64,000 nt of DNA from Wenjunlia vitaminophila DSM 41686 (GTDB lineage Bacteria; Actinomycetota; Actinomycetes; Streptomycetales; Streptomycetaceae). The stretch is taken from positions 153,915 through 217,914 of the forward strand of contig NZ_KB904680.1 of the NCBI RefSeq assembly GCF_000380165.1, in the 5' to 3' direction. Below the pieces are notes generated by a model. It was not told the origin of the DNA and did not search any database. It saw nothing but the letters and a program-made list of their open reading frames with translations. Shown piece after piece: positions 18,271-26,698 of this stretch. A program made the translations under genes and the position numbers. Every line of letters starts with the position of its first letter. Position 1 is the stretch's first letter.

Positions 18271-20790
18271 TCAGCCGGCGAGCCGGTACGCGCGGATGTT
18301 CGTCTGGGTGACGGCGTTGCCGTCGGTGTCCTCGGCGGTCACCCGCAGCGACACCCACCGGTTCGCGTCGGAGTACTCCGGGTGCGTGACCGACGCGGTG
18401 AGCGCACCGTCGGCCCGGCGTTGCGCCGCCTTCGGCGCCGACCAGGTCCGGCCGTCGTCGTAGGACACCTCGACGGTGCCGGTCACGCCCTCCGGGGCGG
18501 CCTGGTGCTGCTGGTGCGACACCCGGAACGCGACGTCGAGGTCCGTGCCGGCGGCGGCGCGTCCGTTGACGTCCAGGGCCAGGTCGTAGTGGACGAACAG
18601 CAGCGGCAGGAACGAGCAGGACACCGCGGGGTCCCAGCAGACGGCCCGATCGGGGAGCGACGCCGCCGGGTCGGTCGGCGAGGAACGGAACGTCCAGTCG
18701 GTGGTGTTCTTCGACTCCGGGGTGCCGGGGTCCGCTGCGCTCACGGTCAGGCGGTAGTCCGCCGGGCCGGGCACCAGGGGCAGCGCCAGCGGCGAGGGCC
18801 GCAGGTCGCTGATGGCGGTCCCGCTGTCGTAGGCCAACGCGCCGTCGCGGTAGAACCGCACCGCCGTGTCCGGGGCGTAGGCCGCGGCGTGCAGCGGGTC
18901 GGAGTCCCCGACGAGGTTGGCGTAGACCATGCCCAGGTCACCCTGGCGGCAGGCCAGGCAGGCCTGGAGCAGCGGGTCGCTGAGACTCGGCGTCGGCGAC
19001 ATGCTCAGGCCGTAGCTGGGAAGCTGCGCGTAGGGGGCCGTGGCGCTCGGCACGTCCGGGCCCTTGTTCCACACCTCCTCGATGACCTGCCCGGGGCGGA
19101 CCTTGCGGCGCGGGCTGAGGATGGCCTCGCCCGCGTTCGGAAGCACCTGGGTCTGCCAGACCACCTGCTCCGGCCGGGTGGAGTACAGGTAGTCGGTGCG
19201 CGGGCCCGCCGCCGGGTTGAGGCCGAGCCCCCAGGTGTCCAACGTCCACGGCAGTTGCACCAGGTTGAGCCGGTGCTGCGGCGCGCCGGGCTCCGTCCCG
19301 TCGACCGGTGTGTTGTACAGCTCCGACCTGACCGTGGTGAGGTCCGCCACCTTGACGGTGTACGTCAACGAGGCGGGAATCCCGCCCTCCTCCGGGAAGA
19401 CCAACTGGTACGTCGGGGCGTCGCCGATCGGGTCCTCCAGCCCCTCGCTCAGGGCCGTGGTCCCGACGAAGTCGAACTCCCCCTTGGTCACCGGGCTGGT
19501 CGGCGTCGCGAACAGGCCACGGTTGCCGTTGTACGGCTCGGAGCTCAGCCCCATGTTGAACCGGCCGAGCAGGGCCGACAGCCACTCGGGGGTGACGCCG
19601 GAGACGTCGCCCCTGACGCCGGTGCGCAGGAACCCGATGAACTCGCTGCGGACCATGTCCCGGTCGGCGCCGTTGTCCAGGCCCACCCGGTACGGCACGG
19701 CCCGCCGGGCGTCCAGCGTCACCGTGGTGTCCCTGGTGACCTTCACCTCCGGCTCGACCACCAGCGCCGCCCGGCTCGACAGGTCGTCGGCCGGCCCGGT
19801 GAACACGCTGGCCATCAGGGAGTACGTGCCCTCGGGCACGACGAACGACTTGGTGCCCTCGCTGCCGGGGAAGGCCAGGCCGACGTTGGCCAGCCGCCCG
19901 TCGTCGACGTTCTGCACGAAGCCGACCATCACCCCGGGGTTGCCGTCCCGGTCGATGCCGTTCACGGTCAGGGTGCGGTACCGCAGGCCCTTGGCCGACG
20001 TCTCCGACGCGGCGGTGGTGGCCGCCATCGGGTCGGCGGGCAGCTTCGGGGCGCCGGACGGGACGGCCAGGCCGATCCGGTCCACCCCGGGCAGGGCACC
20101 GACCGTGGCGTCGTGGGTCGCGGCGGTACGCCAGCGGCTGGCCAACAGCCGGCCCAGGCCCGCGGCGTCCTTCTTGGTCACCGTGGCTCTCACCCGGTCC
20201 GCGCCGGTGGTGGTGGTGACACGGGTGCCGGGCAGCGCCTCGGCGGTGGCCCGGCTCGCCTCGACGGTGACCGGCAGGCCGCTGGTGTGCCGGTCGTCCA
20301 GCTCCGCCCGCACCAGATAGCCGACGTTGAACAACCGGGCGTCCAGCGTGGACCCCAGGTACGGCACCGCCTCCGCCGGCACCACGTAGGTGTCCCCGGC
20401 GAACGTGAAGTGGGTGAACGTGCCCCCGGCCCGGTCCTCGCGCCCGGCCCGCGGCGCCGGGGTGGCGCTCTGGCTGCCGTCGGCCGCCACGCTCACCAGG
20501 AACCGGTCACCGGTCAGCAGCGTGACGGTGGTGGACGTGACCACCGGCGGCTCGGCGTCCTCGGCGGTGGCCGGCTGGCCGGCGGGGGCAGCGCCCGGGA
20601 CGACCGGGGCCGCGGGCGTGTGGGCCGCCGCGGCGGTGGCCGGGGGGTCGGCCGTCGGGGAGACCGCGGCGGCGCCGGCCAGGCCGGCGCCCGCGGTGAG
20701 GGTGACGACGACGCCGATCACGCCGACCCGGGGCGGGCGCAGCCGGGGACGTGTTCGGGTCAATGCCGCGATCACGCGGAATCTCGACAC
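18271..20790 (-). CDS. Secreted protein with flanking regions of large subtilases but no catalytic domain
   Basis: An 839-residue exported protein. The start is GTG at 20790 (VSRFRVIAAL), set by GGAGG 5 nt upstream. A signal segment follows (VGVIGVVVTLTAGAGLAGAAAV). Residues about 85-180 read VVTSTTVTLLTGDRFLVSV...YVVPAEAVPYLGSTLDARLFNVGYLV, the N-terminal region typical of large Streptomyces subtilases. Further on, LTVNGIDRDGNPG...VPEGTYSLMASVFT...KVTRDTTVTLDARRAVPY matches what normally follows the catalytic domain in those enzymes. No DTG, GHGTH or GTSMA motif is present. The rest is beta-rich with a C-terminal VEVSYDDGRTW module. Function unknown; a scaffold or inhibitor derived from a protease is a reasonable guess. 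Confidence 0.82.
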   Translation of the reverse strand: MSRFRVIAALTRTRPRLRPPRVGVIGVVVTLTAGAGLAGAAAVSPTADPPATAAAAHTPAAPVVPGAAPAGQPATAEDAEPPVVTSTTVTLLTGDRFLVSVAADGSQSATPAPRAGREDRAGGTFTHFTFAGDTYVVPAEAVPYLGSTLDARLFNVGYLVRAELDDRHTSGLPVTVEASRATAEALPGTRVTTTTGADRVRATVTKKDAAGLGRLLASRWRTAATHDATVGALPGVDRIGLAVPSGAPKLPADPMAATTAASETSAKGLRYRTLTVNGIDRDGNPGVMVGFVQNVDDGRLANVGLAFPGSEGTKSFVVPEGTYSLMASVFTGPADDLSSRAALVVEPEVKVTRDTTVTLDARRAVPYRVGLDNGADRDMVRSEFIGFLRTGVRGDVSGVTPEWLSALLGRFNMGLSSEPYNGNRGLFATPTSPVTKGEFDFVGTTALSEGLEDPIGDAPTYQLVFPEEGGIPASLTYTVKVADLTTVRSELYNTPVDGTEPGAPQHRLNLVQLPWTLDTWGLGLNPAAGPRTDYLYSTRPEQVVWQTQVLPNAGEAILSPRRKVRPGQVIEEVWNKGPDVPSATAPYAQLPSYGLSMSPTPSLSDPLLQACLACRQGDLGMVYANLVGDSDPLHAAAYAPDTAVRFYRDGALAYDSGTAISDLRPSPLALPLVPGPADYRLTVSAADPGTPESKNTTDWTFRSSPTDPAASLPDRAVCWDPAVSCSFLPLLFVHYDLALDVNGRAAAGTDLDVAFRVSHQQHQAAPEGVTGTVEVSYDDGRTWSAPKAAQRRADGALTASVTHPEYSDANRWVSLRVTAEDTDGNAVTQTNIRAYRLAG

Positions 20791-20800
20791 GAGTTCCTCC

Positions 20801-20830
20801 AGTCGGTGGAAGTCGGTGGAAGTCGGTGGA
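20801..20830. repeat. Three tandem copies of AGTCGGTGGA
   Basis: Three perfect 10-bp repeats lie 10 nt upstream of the GTG of the 839-aa gene and abut its ribosome binding site, so they are in the 5' leader if transcription comes from upstream. Repeat number variation here could alter translation. Confidence 0.85.
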
Positions 20831-20856
20831 AGGGGAGAGGGGGAGCGGCGCGCCCG

Positions 20857-20874
20857 GGCCCGCCGGGGCGGGCC
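20857..20874. terminator. GC hairpin between the small ORF and the 839-aa gene
   Basis: Perfect 8-bp arms GGCCCGCC/GGCGGGCC flank a 2-nt spacer in the 115-nt gap. It could act as an attenuator or partial terminator that sets the ratio of the small ORF to the downstream protease-like genes. Confidence 0.4.
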
Positions 20875-20905
20875 GCCGGGGGCGAGGGGCCCGGGGCGTG
20901 GCGCG

Positions 20906-21118
20906 TCAGAGCAGCTCGAAGCCCTCGGGTGGAGGGGAGGGAGCGGGTGGCTGCGGCTCCGCGTCGCCGGACGCCGGGTCGGTTGACGCCCCGCCGGGCC
21001 CCGGGGTGGGGCCGGCTGCCGGCGGTGGGGCGTTCTCGTCCTCCGGCGGGGGCTCCGATCCCGTGCCCCGTGGTGGGGCGGTGTGACGATCGCCTGGTGG
21101 CGGTGCGGTGTCGGACAT
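20906..21118 (-). CDS. Small proline-rich acidic protein (hypothetical)
   Basis: A 70-residue ORF (MSDTAPPPGDRHTAPPRG...) that is about 30% proline, acidic, without cysteine or signal peptide, and ending EGFELL. The ATG has GGAGG about 10 nt upstream. Third-position GC is lower than in neighbouring genes, so coding status is uncertain. It would be the first gene of the secreted-protein operon, just downstream of a perfect palindrome. It has no modification-enzyme neighbour, so I do not call it a RiPP precursor. Confidence 0.45.
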   Translation of the reverse strand: MSDTAPPPGDRHTAPPRGTGSEPPPEDENAPPPAAGPTPGPGGASTDPASGDAEPQPPAPSPPPEGFELL

Positions 21119-21164
21119 GACCGCAACCCTCCGCTCGGGAGGCACCCCCGGGTATGGGGAGAGG

Positions 21165-21184
21165 GGTAAGCAGAATTGCTTACC
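21165..21184. promoter_or_regulatory. Perfect 8+8 palindrome, candidate operator
   Basis: Arms GGTAAGCA and TGCTTACC flank GAAT. It overlaps the stop codon of the LAL regulator and lies about 47 nt upstream of the small ORF start, where the promoter of the secreted-protein cluster would be. Its low GC against the surroundings suggests a protein-binding site rather than a terminator. A terminator for the LAL gene is the alternative. Confidence 0.55.
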
Positions 21185-24119
21185 GCTCGCCCCCGGACGG
21201 CCCGAAGCTACGCATATACACGCTCAGTTCCACGCGTGAGCGCAGGTCAAGGCGGTGCAGTATGGCGCTGAGGTGCTTGTCGACGGTGCGGGTCGAAAGG
21301 AAGAGACGGCGGGCGATCTCACGGTTGGTCAGGCCCGCGGCGGCGAGCTCGGCCACCTCCCGCTGCCGGGGGGTCAACGCGGCCTCGGGGCCCGTCGCCG
21401 CGTCGCCGGCCCGCTCCTCCTCCGGCCCGGGGCGCCTGGCCACCGTCGGCCGCAGCCCGTTGCGGCGGGCCAGCCGGGCCGCCCGGTCGACGTCCCACCG
21501 CGCCCCCAGCCGCGTGTACCCGTCGATGGCCCCGAGCAGTGCCGCCCCGGCGCCGGCGTCCCCCGCGGCGAACAGGCACCGCGCCGTGTGCTCCGTGGCC
21601 TGCGCCGCCTCGTACCCGAGCCCCAGCGCCCGGAACCCCTCGGCCGCGGCGGTCAGGTGCCGGGCGGCGGCCCCGCCGTCCTGACCGGCGGCCAGCAGAC
21701 CACGGGCGTGGTCCAGGGTGGGGGCGATCAGCGGGAGGTCGAGGCCGACGAGGTGACGCTCGTACCTGGCCACGGTCGCCTGCGCGGCGCTCCGGTGGCC
21801 GGCCTGGAGCAGCGCCTCGACCAGCGCGGGCAGGGCGCAGACCCCCACCGCCCACAGCTCCTGGTCCTCCCAGTCGGCGATGTCGGCGGCGCACTCGTCG
21901 AGCACCGCGGCGCTCGCCCGCCGCGCCACCGCGAGCCGCAGCAGGGCGGTGACCACCATCGGCATGAGCGAGACCAGACCGCCTTCCCGGATCCGGCGCA
22001 CCACGTCGCGGAAGAGGTCCCCGGCGTGGTCCAGCTCCCCCGTCGCCAGCATCAGGCAGGCCCAGGCCGCGTCCACGGCGCCCCGGTCCGCCGGGCGCTG
22101 GATCATCTCCCCGTGCAGGAACGCGAACTCCTCCGCCAGGCCGTCCCAGGAGCCGGTGCGGAACCGGGCCGCGGCGGCGTACGCGCGGGCGCAGATCTCG
22201 GGGAACCCCCCGGCGTCCAGCGCGACGGCACCGTCCAGCGCGGCCTCGAGGAACCGGTCACCCGCCTCGCCCCGCCCCACCTGGTGGGCGGCGAGCCCCA
22301 CCGAGTAGTACGCGCTGATCTCACTGCGCTGCCGGGGGCGGCCGTCGGTCTCCGCGGTGATCCGGTCGGTGAGTTCCACCCACCGGGGGTCGCCCCGCCA
22401 CACGTACGCCATCGCCACCTTGCCGAGCAGGAACATCCGCAACGTGCGGTCCCCGCCCTCCGGGTAGGTGCGCAACGCCCGCTGGAGCCACCGGTCCTGC
22501 TCGGCCCACGGGAGCCCGGGACGGCCGTACCAGCCCAGCGCGACCATCGCCCAGGCCGCCAACTGCGGCTGCTGCTCCAGGTGCTCCACGGCCTCCGCGA
22601 GGAGCCGGTACCGGTCCGCCCGGTCCGACATCGGCCCCTTCAGGTCCTGGTGCATCGCCAGCAGGAACAGCAGCTCACCGCGGACCGCGGGGGTCGGGTC
22701 GTCCTCGAGCACCGCCGTCAACAGGTCCGCCACGTCGGGCAGGTGCAGCATCCGGGACGCGTCCCAGCCCAGCCGGACCGTCAGCCGCTCGCGGTGCCCG
22801 GCGGACAGCGGGGCGTGGCGCAGCACGTCCTGGAGGAGCCGTGCGGCCTCCGCGTGGTCGCCCAGCGCCCTGGCCTGGTCCGCGGCCCGCTCCGCGGCGT
22901 CCACCCACTGCGCGGTGCGGCCGGCCTCCCGCAGGTGGTGCGCCATCCGCCCCAGCGGCACCGGGGTGACCTCACGCAGCGCGTCGGCGGCCCGGGCGTG
23001 CAGGTGCGCCCGCCGGCTCGCGCCGATCTGGTCGTGGATCGCCTGGGCGGCGAGCACGTGCCGGAACGCGACCCCCTGGTCCCGCTCCAGCAGCAGACCG
23101 GACTCCAACGCCTCGTCCAGCCCGTCCGCCGCCTCCGCCTCGGTGAGTCCGCAGACGTCGGCGAGCAGCCCCGGCCGGGCCGTGGTCTGGAGCACCGCCG
23201 CGGCCTCGAGCAGCGCCCGCGCCGGCTCCGACAGCCGGGCCGCGCGTTCCCGCACCGGGTACCGCACGCCGGCGGGGACCTCGAGCTGCTCCAGCGCCCG
23301 ACGCACCCAGCCGCCCTCCCACGGGATCAACTCCCCGCGCACCCTCAGCAGGGCCAGCAGTTCCTGGACGGCCAGCGGCAGCCCGGCGCTGCGTTCCCGC
23401 ACGTGCTCGGCGAACGCCTCGGACACCGCGTCCGTCCCCAGGATCACGCCCACCAGGTCCCGGGTCTTCGCCGCGTCCAACGGCTCCAGGGCGAGGTGGT
23501 CCCTGGTCACCGCGTCCGGCAGCCGGGTGGCGAGCGCCTGCACGTCGGGGCTGGTCTCGTCCCCGCGGTAGGTCAGCACGACGGACAGCCCGACCGGGGC
23601 TCGGGACAGCAGGTAGCCGAGGAACTCCACGGTCTGCTCGTCCGCCCAGTGCAGGTCCTCCATCACCAGCACCACCGGGCCGAGCGCGGCCAGGACCTCC
23701 CGCAGCCCGCGGAACAGCCGGTGCCGCTCCGCCGCTCGGTCGTCCAACGGTTCCGGGGCCGGCGGCAGCACGTCGCCCAGCTCCGGGAGCAGCCCCCGCA
23801 GCGCCCCCGCCACCGGGCTCAACGCCGCCCCTTCCGCGAACGCGTGGCCGGTGTCGCGCAGCGCGTCCACCACCGGGCCCAGCGGGAACGGCTCCCGGAT
23901 GCGGGCGCAGGCTCCGGTGAGCACCCGCCGCCCGGCCAACTCCGGGTGCCCGGCCAGCTCCGCCACCAGACGGGACTTGCCGATCCCCGGCTCGCCCTCG
24001 ACCACGGCCAGCGCCGGGGCGTGACCGACCGTGGCCACCAGCCGGGCCAACTCCGCGCCCCGGCCGACCAACGTGTGGGAGACCACCCGGCCAGCAGGTG
24101 GCGGGCCCTGTGTGCTCAT
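21180..24119 (-). CDS. LAL-family transcriptional regulator (large ATP-binding LuxR)
   Basis: A 979-residue regulator. The N-terminal AAA/STAND-type ATPase has Walker A GEPGIGKSR at about residue 43 and Walker B LVMEDLHWAD. A long TPR-like helical middle follows. The C-terminal LuxR helix-turn-helix is ALTPRQREVAELAAAGLTNREIARRLFLSTRTVDKHLSAILHRL (about 910-960). Such proteins activate secondary metabolism or secreted-enzyme genes on sensing a ligand. It is immediately upstream of, and co-oriented with, the secreted-protein cluster, so that cluster is the obvious target. The ATG at 24119 has a GGGGG stretch about 12 nt upstream. Confidence 0.93.
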   Translation of the reverse strand: MSTQGPPPAGRVVSHTLVGRGAELARLVATVGHAPALAVVEGEPGIGKSRLVAELAGHPELAGRRVLTGACARIREPFPLGPVVDALRDTGHAFAEGAALSPVAGALRGLLPELGDVLPPAPEPLDDRAAERHRLFRGLREVLAALGPVVLVMEDLHWADEQTVEFLGYLLSRAPVGLSVVLTYRGDETSPDVQALATRLPDAVTRDHLALEPLDAAKTRDLVGVILGTDAVSEAFAEHVRERSAGLPLAVQELLALLRVRGELIPWEGGWVRRALEQLEVPAGVRYPVRERAARLSEPARALLEAAAVLQTTARPGLLADVCGLTEAEAADGLDEALESGLLLERDQGVAFRHVLAAQAIHDQIGASRRAHLHARAADALREVTPVPLGRMAHHLREAGRTAQWVDAAERAADQARALGDHAEAARLLQDVLRHAPLSAGHRERLTVRLGWDASRMLHLPDVADLLTAVLEDDPTPAVRGELLFLLAMHQDLKGPMSDRADRYRLLAEAVEHLEQQPQLAAWAMVALGWYGRPGLPWAEQDRWLQRALRTYPEGGDRTLRMFLLGKVAMAYVWRGDPRWVELTDRITAETDGRPRQRSEISAYYSVGLAAHQVGRGEAGDRFLEAALDGAVALDAGGFPEICARAYAAAARFRTGSWDGLAEEFAFLHGEMIQRPADRGAVDAAWACLMLATGELDHAGDLFRDVVRRIREGGLVSLMPMVVTALLRLAVARRASAAVLDECAADIADWEDQELWAVGVCALPALVEALLQAGHRSAAQATVARYERHLVGLDLPLIAPTLDHARGLLAAGQDGGAAARHLTAAAEGFRALGLGYEAAQATEHTARCLFAAGDAGAGAALLGAIDGYTRLGARWDVDRAARLARRNGLRPTVARRPGPEEERAGDAATGPEAALTPRQREVAELAAAGLTNREIARRLFLSTRTVDKHLSAILHRLDLRSRVELSVYMRSFGPSGGER

Positions 24120-24149
24120 CTGCCCGTGGCCCCCTGCCGTGCCGTGATC

Positions 24150-24170
24150 GCCGGCTCATTGAAAGCCGGC
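24150..24170. promoter_or_regulatory. Inverted repeat upstream of the LAL gene
   Basis: Arms GCCGGCT/AGCCGGC with a 7-nt loop lie 31 nt upstream of the LAL start codon. This could be an operator in the LAL promoter or leader structure. Confidence 0.35.
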
Positions 24171-24199
24171 CTTGTCGGGCATGTCAACCGTTCCCGCAC

Positions 24200-24224
24200 G
24201 TGGCGGAACCGTTGGTACCGCCAC
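24200..24224 (-). terminator. Hairpin between the AraC-type gene and the LAL gene
   Basis: Arms of 11 nt (GTGGCGGAACC and GGTACCGCCAC, one mismatch) flank a GTT loop. It lies 117 nt after the AraC-type stop. Likely a terminator, although a regulatory palindrome for the LAL gene is also possible. Confidence 0.45.
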
Positions 24225-24340
24225 CCGCGGGGAGTCCCCGAGGGGCCCGCCGGAGAAGCGCGCGGAGCCGTGAGCGGGACGACGGGGGCCAGTACCGGGG
24301 GCGGGAGGGGGTGCGCGGGTGGGCTCGTGCTCCGCGGTGG

Positions 24341-25315
24341 TCAGGCGCCGGGTCCGGTGCCGGTGTCCGCCCTCCGGGTCCGTGCGCGGAAGGTGCGGCG
24401 GTAGGTGTCGGGGGGCACGCCGACCGTGCGGTTGAAGTGCCGACGCAGCGTCGTGGCGGTGCCCATGCCGGTGGCCGCCGCGATGGTCTCGACGCTGTCG
24501 TCGGTCTTCTCCAGCAGTTCCTGGGCGTGGCGGATCCGCTGCGTCAGCAGCCACTGCAGGGGGGTGGTGCCGGTGGCCGCCCTGAAGTGGCGGCCCAGGT
24601 GGCGCGAGCTCATCCGTGCCTGACGGGCCAGGTCCTCCACGGTCAGCGGCTGGTCGAGGCGTTCGACGACCCAGGGGAGCAGGGCGGCGAGCGGGTGGTC
24701 GTCCTGGGCGGGCACCGGCGTGGGAACGAACTGGGCCTGGCCGCCGGCCCGGTGGGGCGGTACGACCAGGCGGCGGGCGGCGGCGTTGGCGACCGACGAG
24801 CCGTGGTCGAGGCGGATGAGGTGCAGGCACAGGTCCATCGCGGCGGCCTTGCCGGCGGAGGTGAGCACGCTGCCGTTGTCCACGTAGAGCACGTCGGGGT
24901 GGACCTCCACCCGGGGGTAGCGGGTGGCCAGGGCCTCGGTGTGCGCCCAGTGCGTGGTGGCGCCTCTCCCGTCCAGGAGGCCGGCTGCGGCCAGCACGAA
25001 GGCGCCCGTGCAGAGGGAGACCACGCGCGCGCCTGCCTCGTGGGCCGCACGCACCGCGTCGACCAGGTCGGCGGGTGGGTCCCGGTCGATGTCGGCCCAA
25101 CTCGGGACGATCACGGTGTCGGCGTGCTGGAGCCGGTCGAGCCCGGCGTCGGGTTCCAGCCGGAAACGGCCAACCCGCACGGCGGCCGGTCCGCAGGCGG
25201 TGACGTCGTACCAGGGAACCGTCACTCCGTCCGGGGCGGTACCGAAGACCTCGTACGCCAGGGACAACTCGAACTGCATCATTCCGTCGACGACGGCCAC
25301 CGCGACAGTACCCAT
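24341..25315 (-). CDS. GlxA-family AraC-type transcriptional regulator
   Basis: A 324-residue regulator. The N-terminal DJ-1/PfpI-like (class I glutamine amidotransferase) domain includes VVSLCTGAFVLAAAGLLDGRGATTHW, with Cys in the nucleophile-elbow position. The C-terminal AraC domain is LTVEDLARQARMSSRHLGRHFRAATGTTPLQWLLTQRI...SVETIAAATGMGTATTLRRHFNRTVGVPPDTYRRTF. The ATG at 25315 is preceded 7 nt upstream by TACAAT, a good -10 hexamer, with no clear RBS, so the mRNA may be leaderless. It is divergent from the oxidoreductase at 25415 and probably controls it. Confidence 0.93.
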   Translation of the reverse strand: MGTVAVAVVDGMMQFELSLAYEVFGTAPDGVTVPWYDVTACGPAAVRVGRFRLEPDAGLDRLQHADTVIVPSWADIDRDPPADLVDAVRAAHEAGARVVSLCTGAFVLAAAGLLDGRGATTHWAHTEALATRYPRVEVHPDVLYVDNGSVLTSAGKAAAMDLCLHLIRLDHGSSVANAAARRLVVPPHRAGGQAQFVPTPVPAQDDHPLAALLPWVVERLDQPLTVEDLARQARMSSRHLGRHFRAATGTTPLQWLLTQRIRHAQELLEKTDDSVETIAAATGMGTATTLRRHFNRTVGVPPDTYRRTFRARTRRADTGTGPGA

Positions 25316-25414
25316 GTCCGGAATTGTATGAGGCGCGTCGTTACGGACACTCGTGGAGGGCGCCCTCCCCCACCACGATGGTCGGAGTGGATCACTCGAG
25401 CACAGGAGAGCGCA

Positions 25415-26689
25415 ATGGGATCGGGGCAGACGGTGGCGGTGTTCGGCGCGTACGGGCACACCGGGCGGTTCGTGGTGGCGGAGCTGCGGGAGCGCGGGTT
25501 CGTCCCGGTTCTCTCCGGCCGCGACGCCGACAGGCTGCGGGCGTTGGCGGAGTCCCACCCCGGGCTGGAGGCCCGGCCGGCGTCGGTCGGTGATCCCGCC
25601 TCGCTCGACCGTGCCCTGGCCGGGGCGGCGGCGGTGATCAACTGCGCAGGGCCCTTCGCCGTGACCGCCGCCCCGGTGATCGAGGCGGCTCTGCGGGCCG
25701 GGATCGCGTACGTCGACGTGGCGGCCGAGGTCGAGGCCAACGTGGACACGTTCACGCACTACCAGGACCGCGCCCGCGCCGCGGGAGTCGTGATCGTCCC
25801 CGCGATGGCCTTCTTCGGCGGCCTCGGCGACCTGTTGGCCACGGCGGCGATGGGAGACTGGACGGCGGCCGACGAGGCCCACGTCGCCTACGGGTTGAGC
25901 GGTTGGCGGCCCACGGGCGGGACCCGGGCGTCCGGCGTGGTCTCCCGACAGCGGCGAGGCGGCGCCCGGGTCGTGTACAGGAACGGCCGGCTGGACCACC
26001 GCCGGGACGAGGCGACGACCCTCCTGTGGCCCTTCCCCGAGCCGCTGGGCACCCGGCCGGTCATCGGGGAGTACACGATGGCCGATGTGGTCACCATCCC
26101 CAGCCACCTGTCCGTCCCCGAAGTCCGCACCTACATGACGACCGAGGCCGCCAGGGACGTGGCGGCCCCGGACACACCGGCTCCGGGCACCGTCGACGAG
26201 CGCGGTCGGTCCGCGCAGACCTTCCTCGTTGACGTCGTCGTGCGCTCCGGCGGCATCGAACGGCGCGCCGTGGCCCGCGGCCAGGACATCTACGCCGTCA
26301 CCGCGCCGCTCGCGGTGGAAGCGGTCCACCGCGTCACCACCGGACGGACCAGGGCGGTGGGCGTCGCCTCCGCCGGCGAGGTCTTCGACGCGCCCGACTT
26401 CCTCCGCGCGCTGTCCTCACACATCTCCCTGGAACTGCCTCCGCGGCGCGGGGACCGCCCAGGGGTCCGCAGCGGGCGGGCCGTCCACGCCGCGCGCCGC
26501 GCCGCCGTGGTCCCGGCGAGCGCCTCCACCGCCCCCGCGCGGACGCACACGGCGCCCACAGCCGACCGACCACTGGCGGTCACCGAGGAGCAGCCCCGCC
26601 CACGGCGCGGCGGCACACCCGGGGGCGGGGCCGACGGCCCGCGGGGGCGGGGTTCGCGGATGGCCTGCGGCGCGGAACGTGATTGGTGA
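25415..26689 (+). CDS. Saccharopine dehydrogenase-like NAD(P)-binding oxidoreductase
   Basis: A 424-residue protein with an N-terminal Rossmann motif AVFGAYGHTGRFVVAELRERG, then AAVINCAGPFAVTAAPVIEAALRAGIAYVDVAAE and a catalytic-like domain of the saccharopine dehydrogenase/trans-acting enoyl reductase type. The homologous part ends around SLELPPRRGD. The last 90 or so residues are low-complexity (Ala/Pro/Arg) and may be an extension through former non-coding sequence. ATG at 25415 with AGGAG upstream. The substrate is unknown. It is divergent from a GlxA-type regulator that probably controls it. Confidence 0.85.
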   Translation: MGSGQTVAVFGAYGHTGRFVVAELRERGFVPVLSGRDADRLRALAESHPGLEARPASVGDPASLDRALAGAAAVINCAGPFAVTAAPVIEAALRAGIAYVDVAAEVEANVDTFTHYQDRARAAGVVIVPAMAFFGGLGDLLATAAMGDWTAADEAHVAYGLSGWRPTGGTRASGVVSRQRRGGARVVYRNGRLDHRRDEATTLLWPFPEPLGTRPVIGEYTMADVVTIPSHLSVPEVRTYMTTEAARDVAAPDTPAPGTVDERGRSAQTFLVDVVVRSGGIERRAVARGQDIYAVTAPLAVEAVHRVTTGRTRAVGVASAGEVFDAPDFLRALSSHISLELPPRRGDRPGVRSGRAVHAARRAAVVPASASTAPARTHTAPTADRPLAVTEEQPRPRRGGTPGGGADGPRGRGSRMACGAERDW

Positions 26690-26698
26690 CAATGTGGC

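Noticed and set aside
20906..21118. RiPP precursor peptide
   Set aside because: No modification enzyme, no cysteines and no recognisable leader. The proline-rich sequence does not fit a known class.
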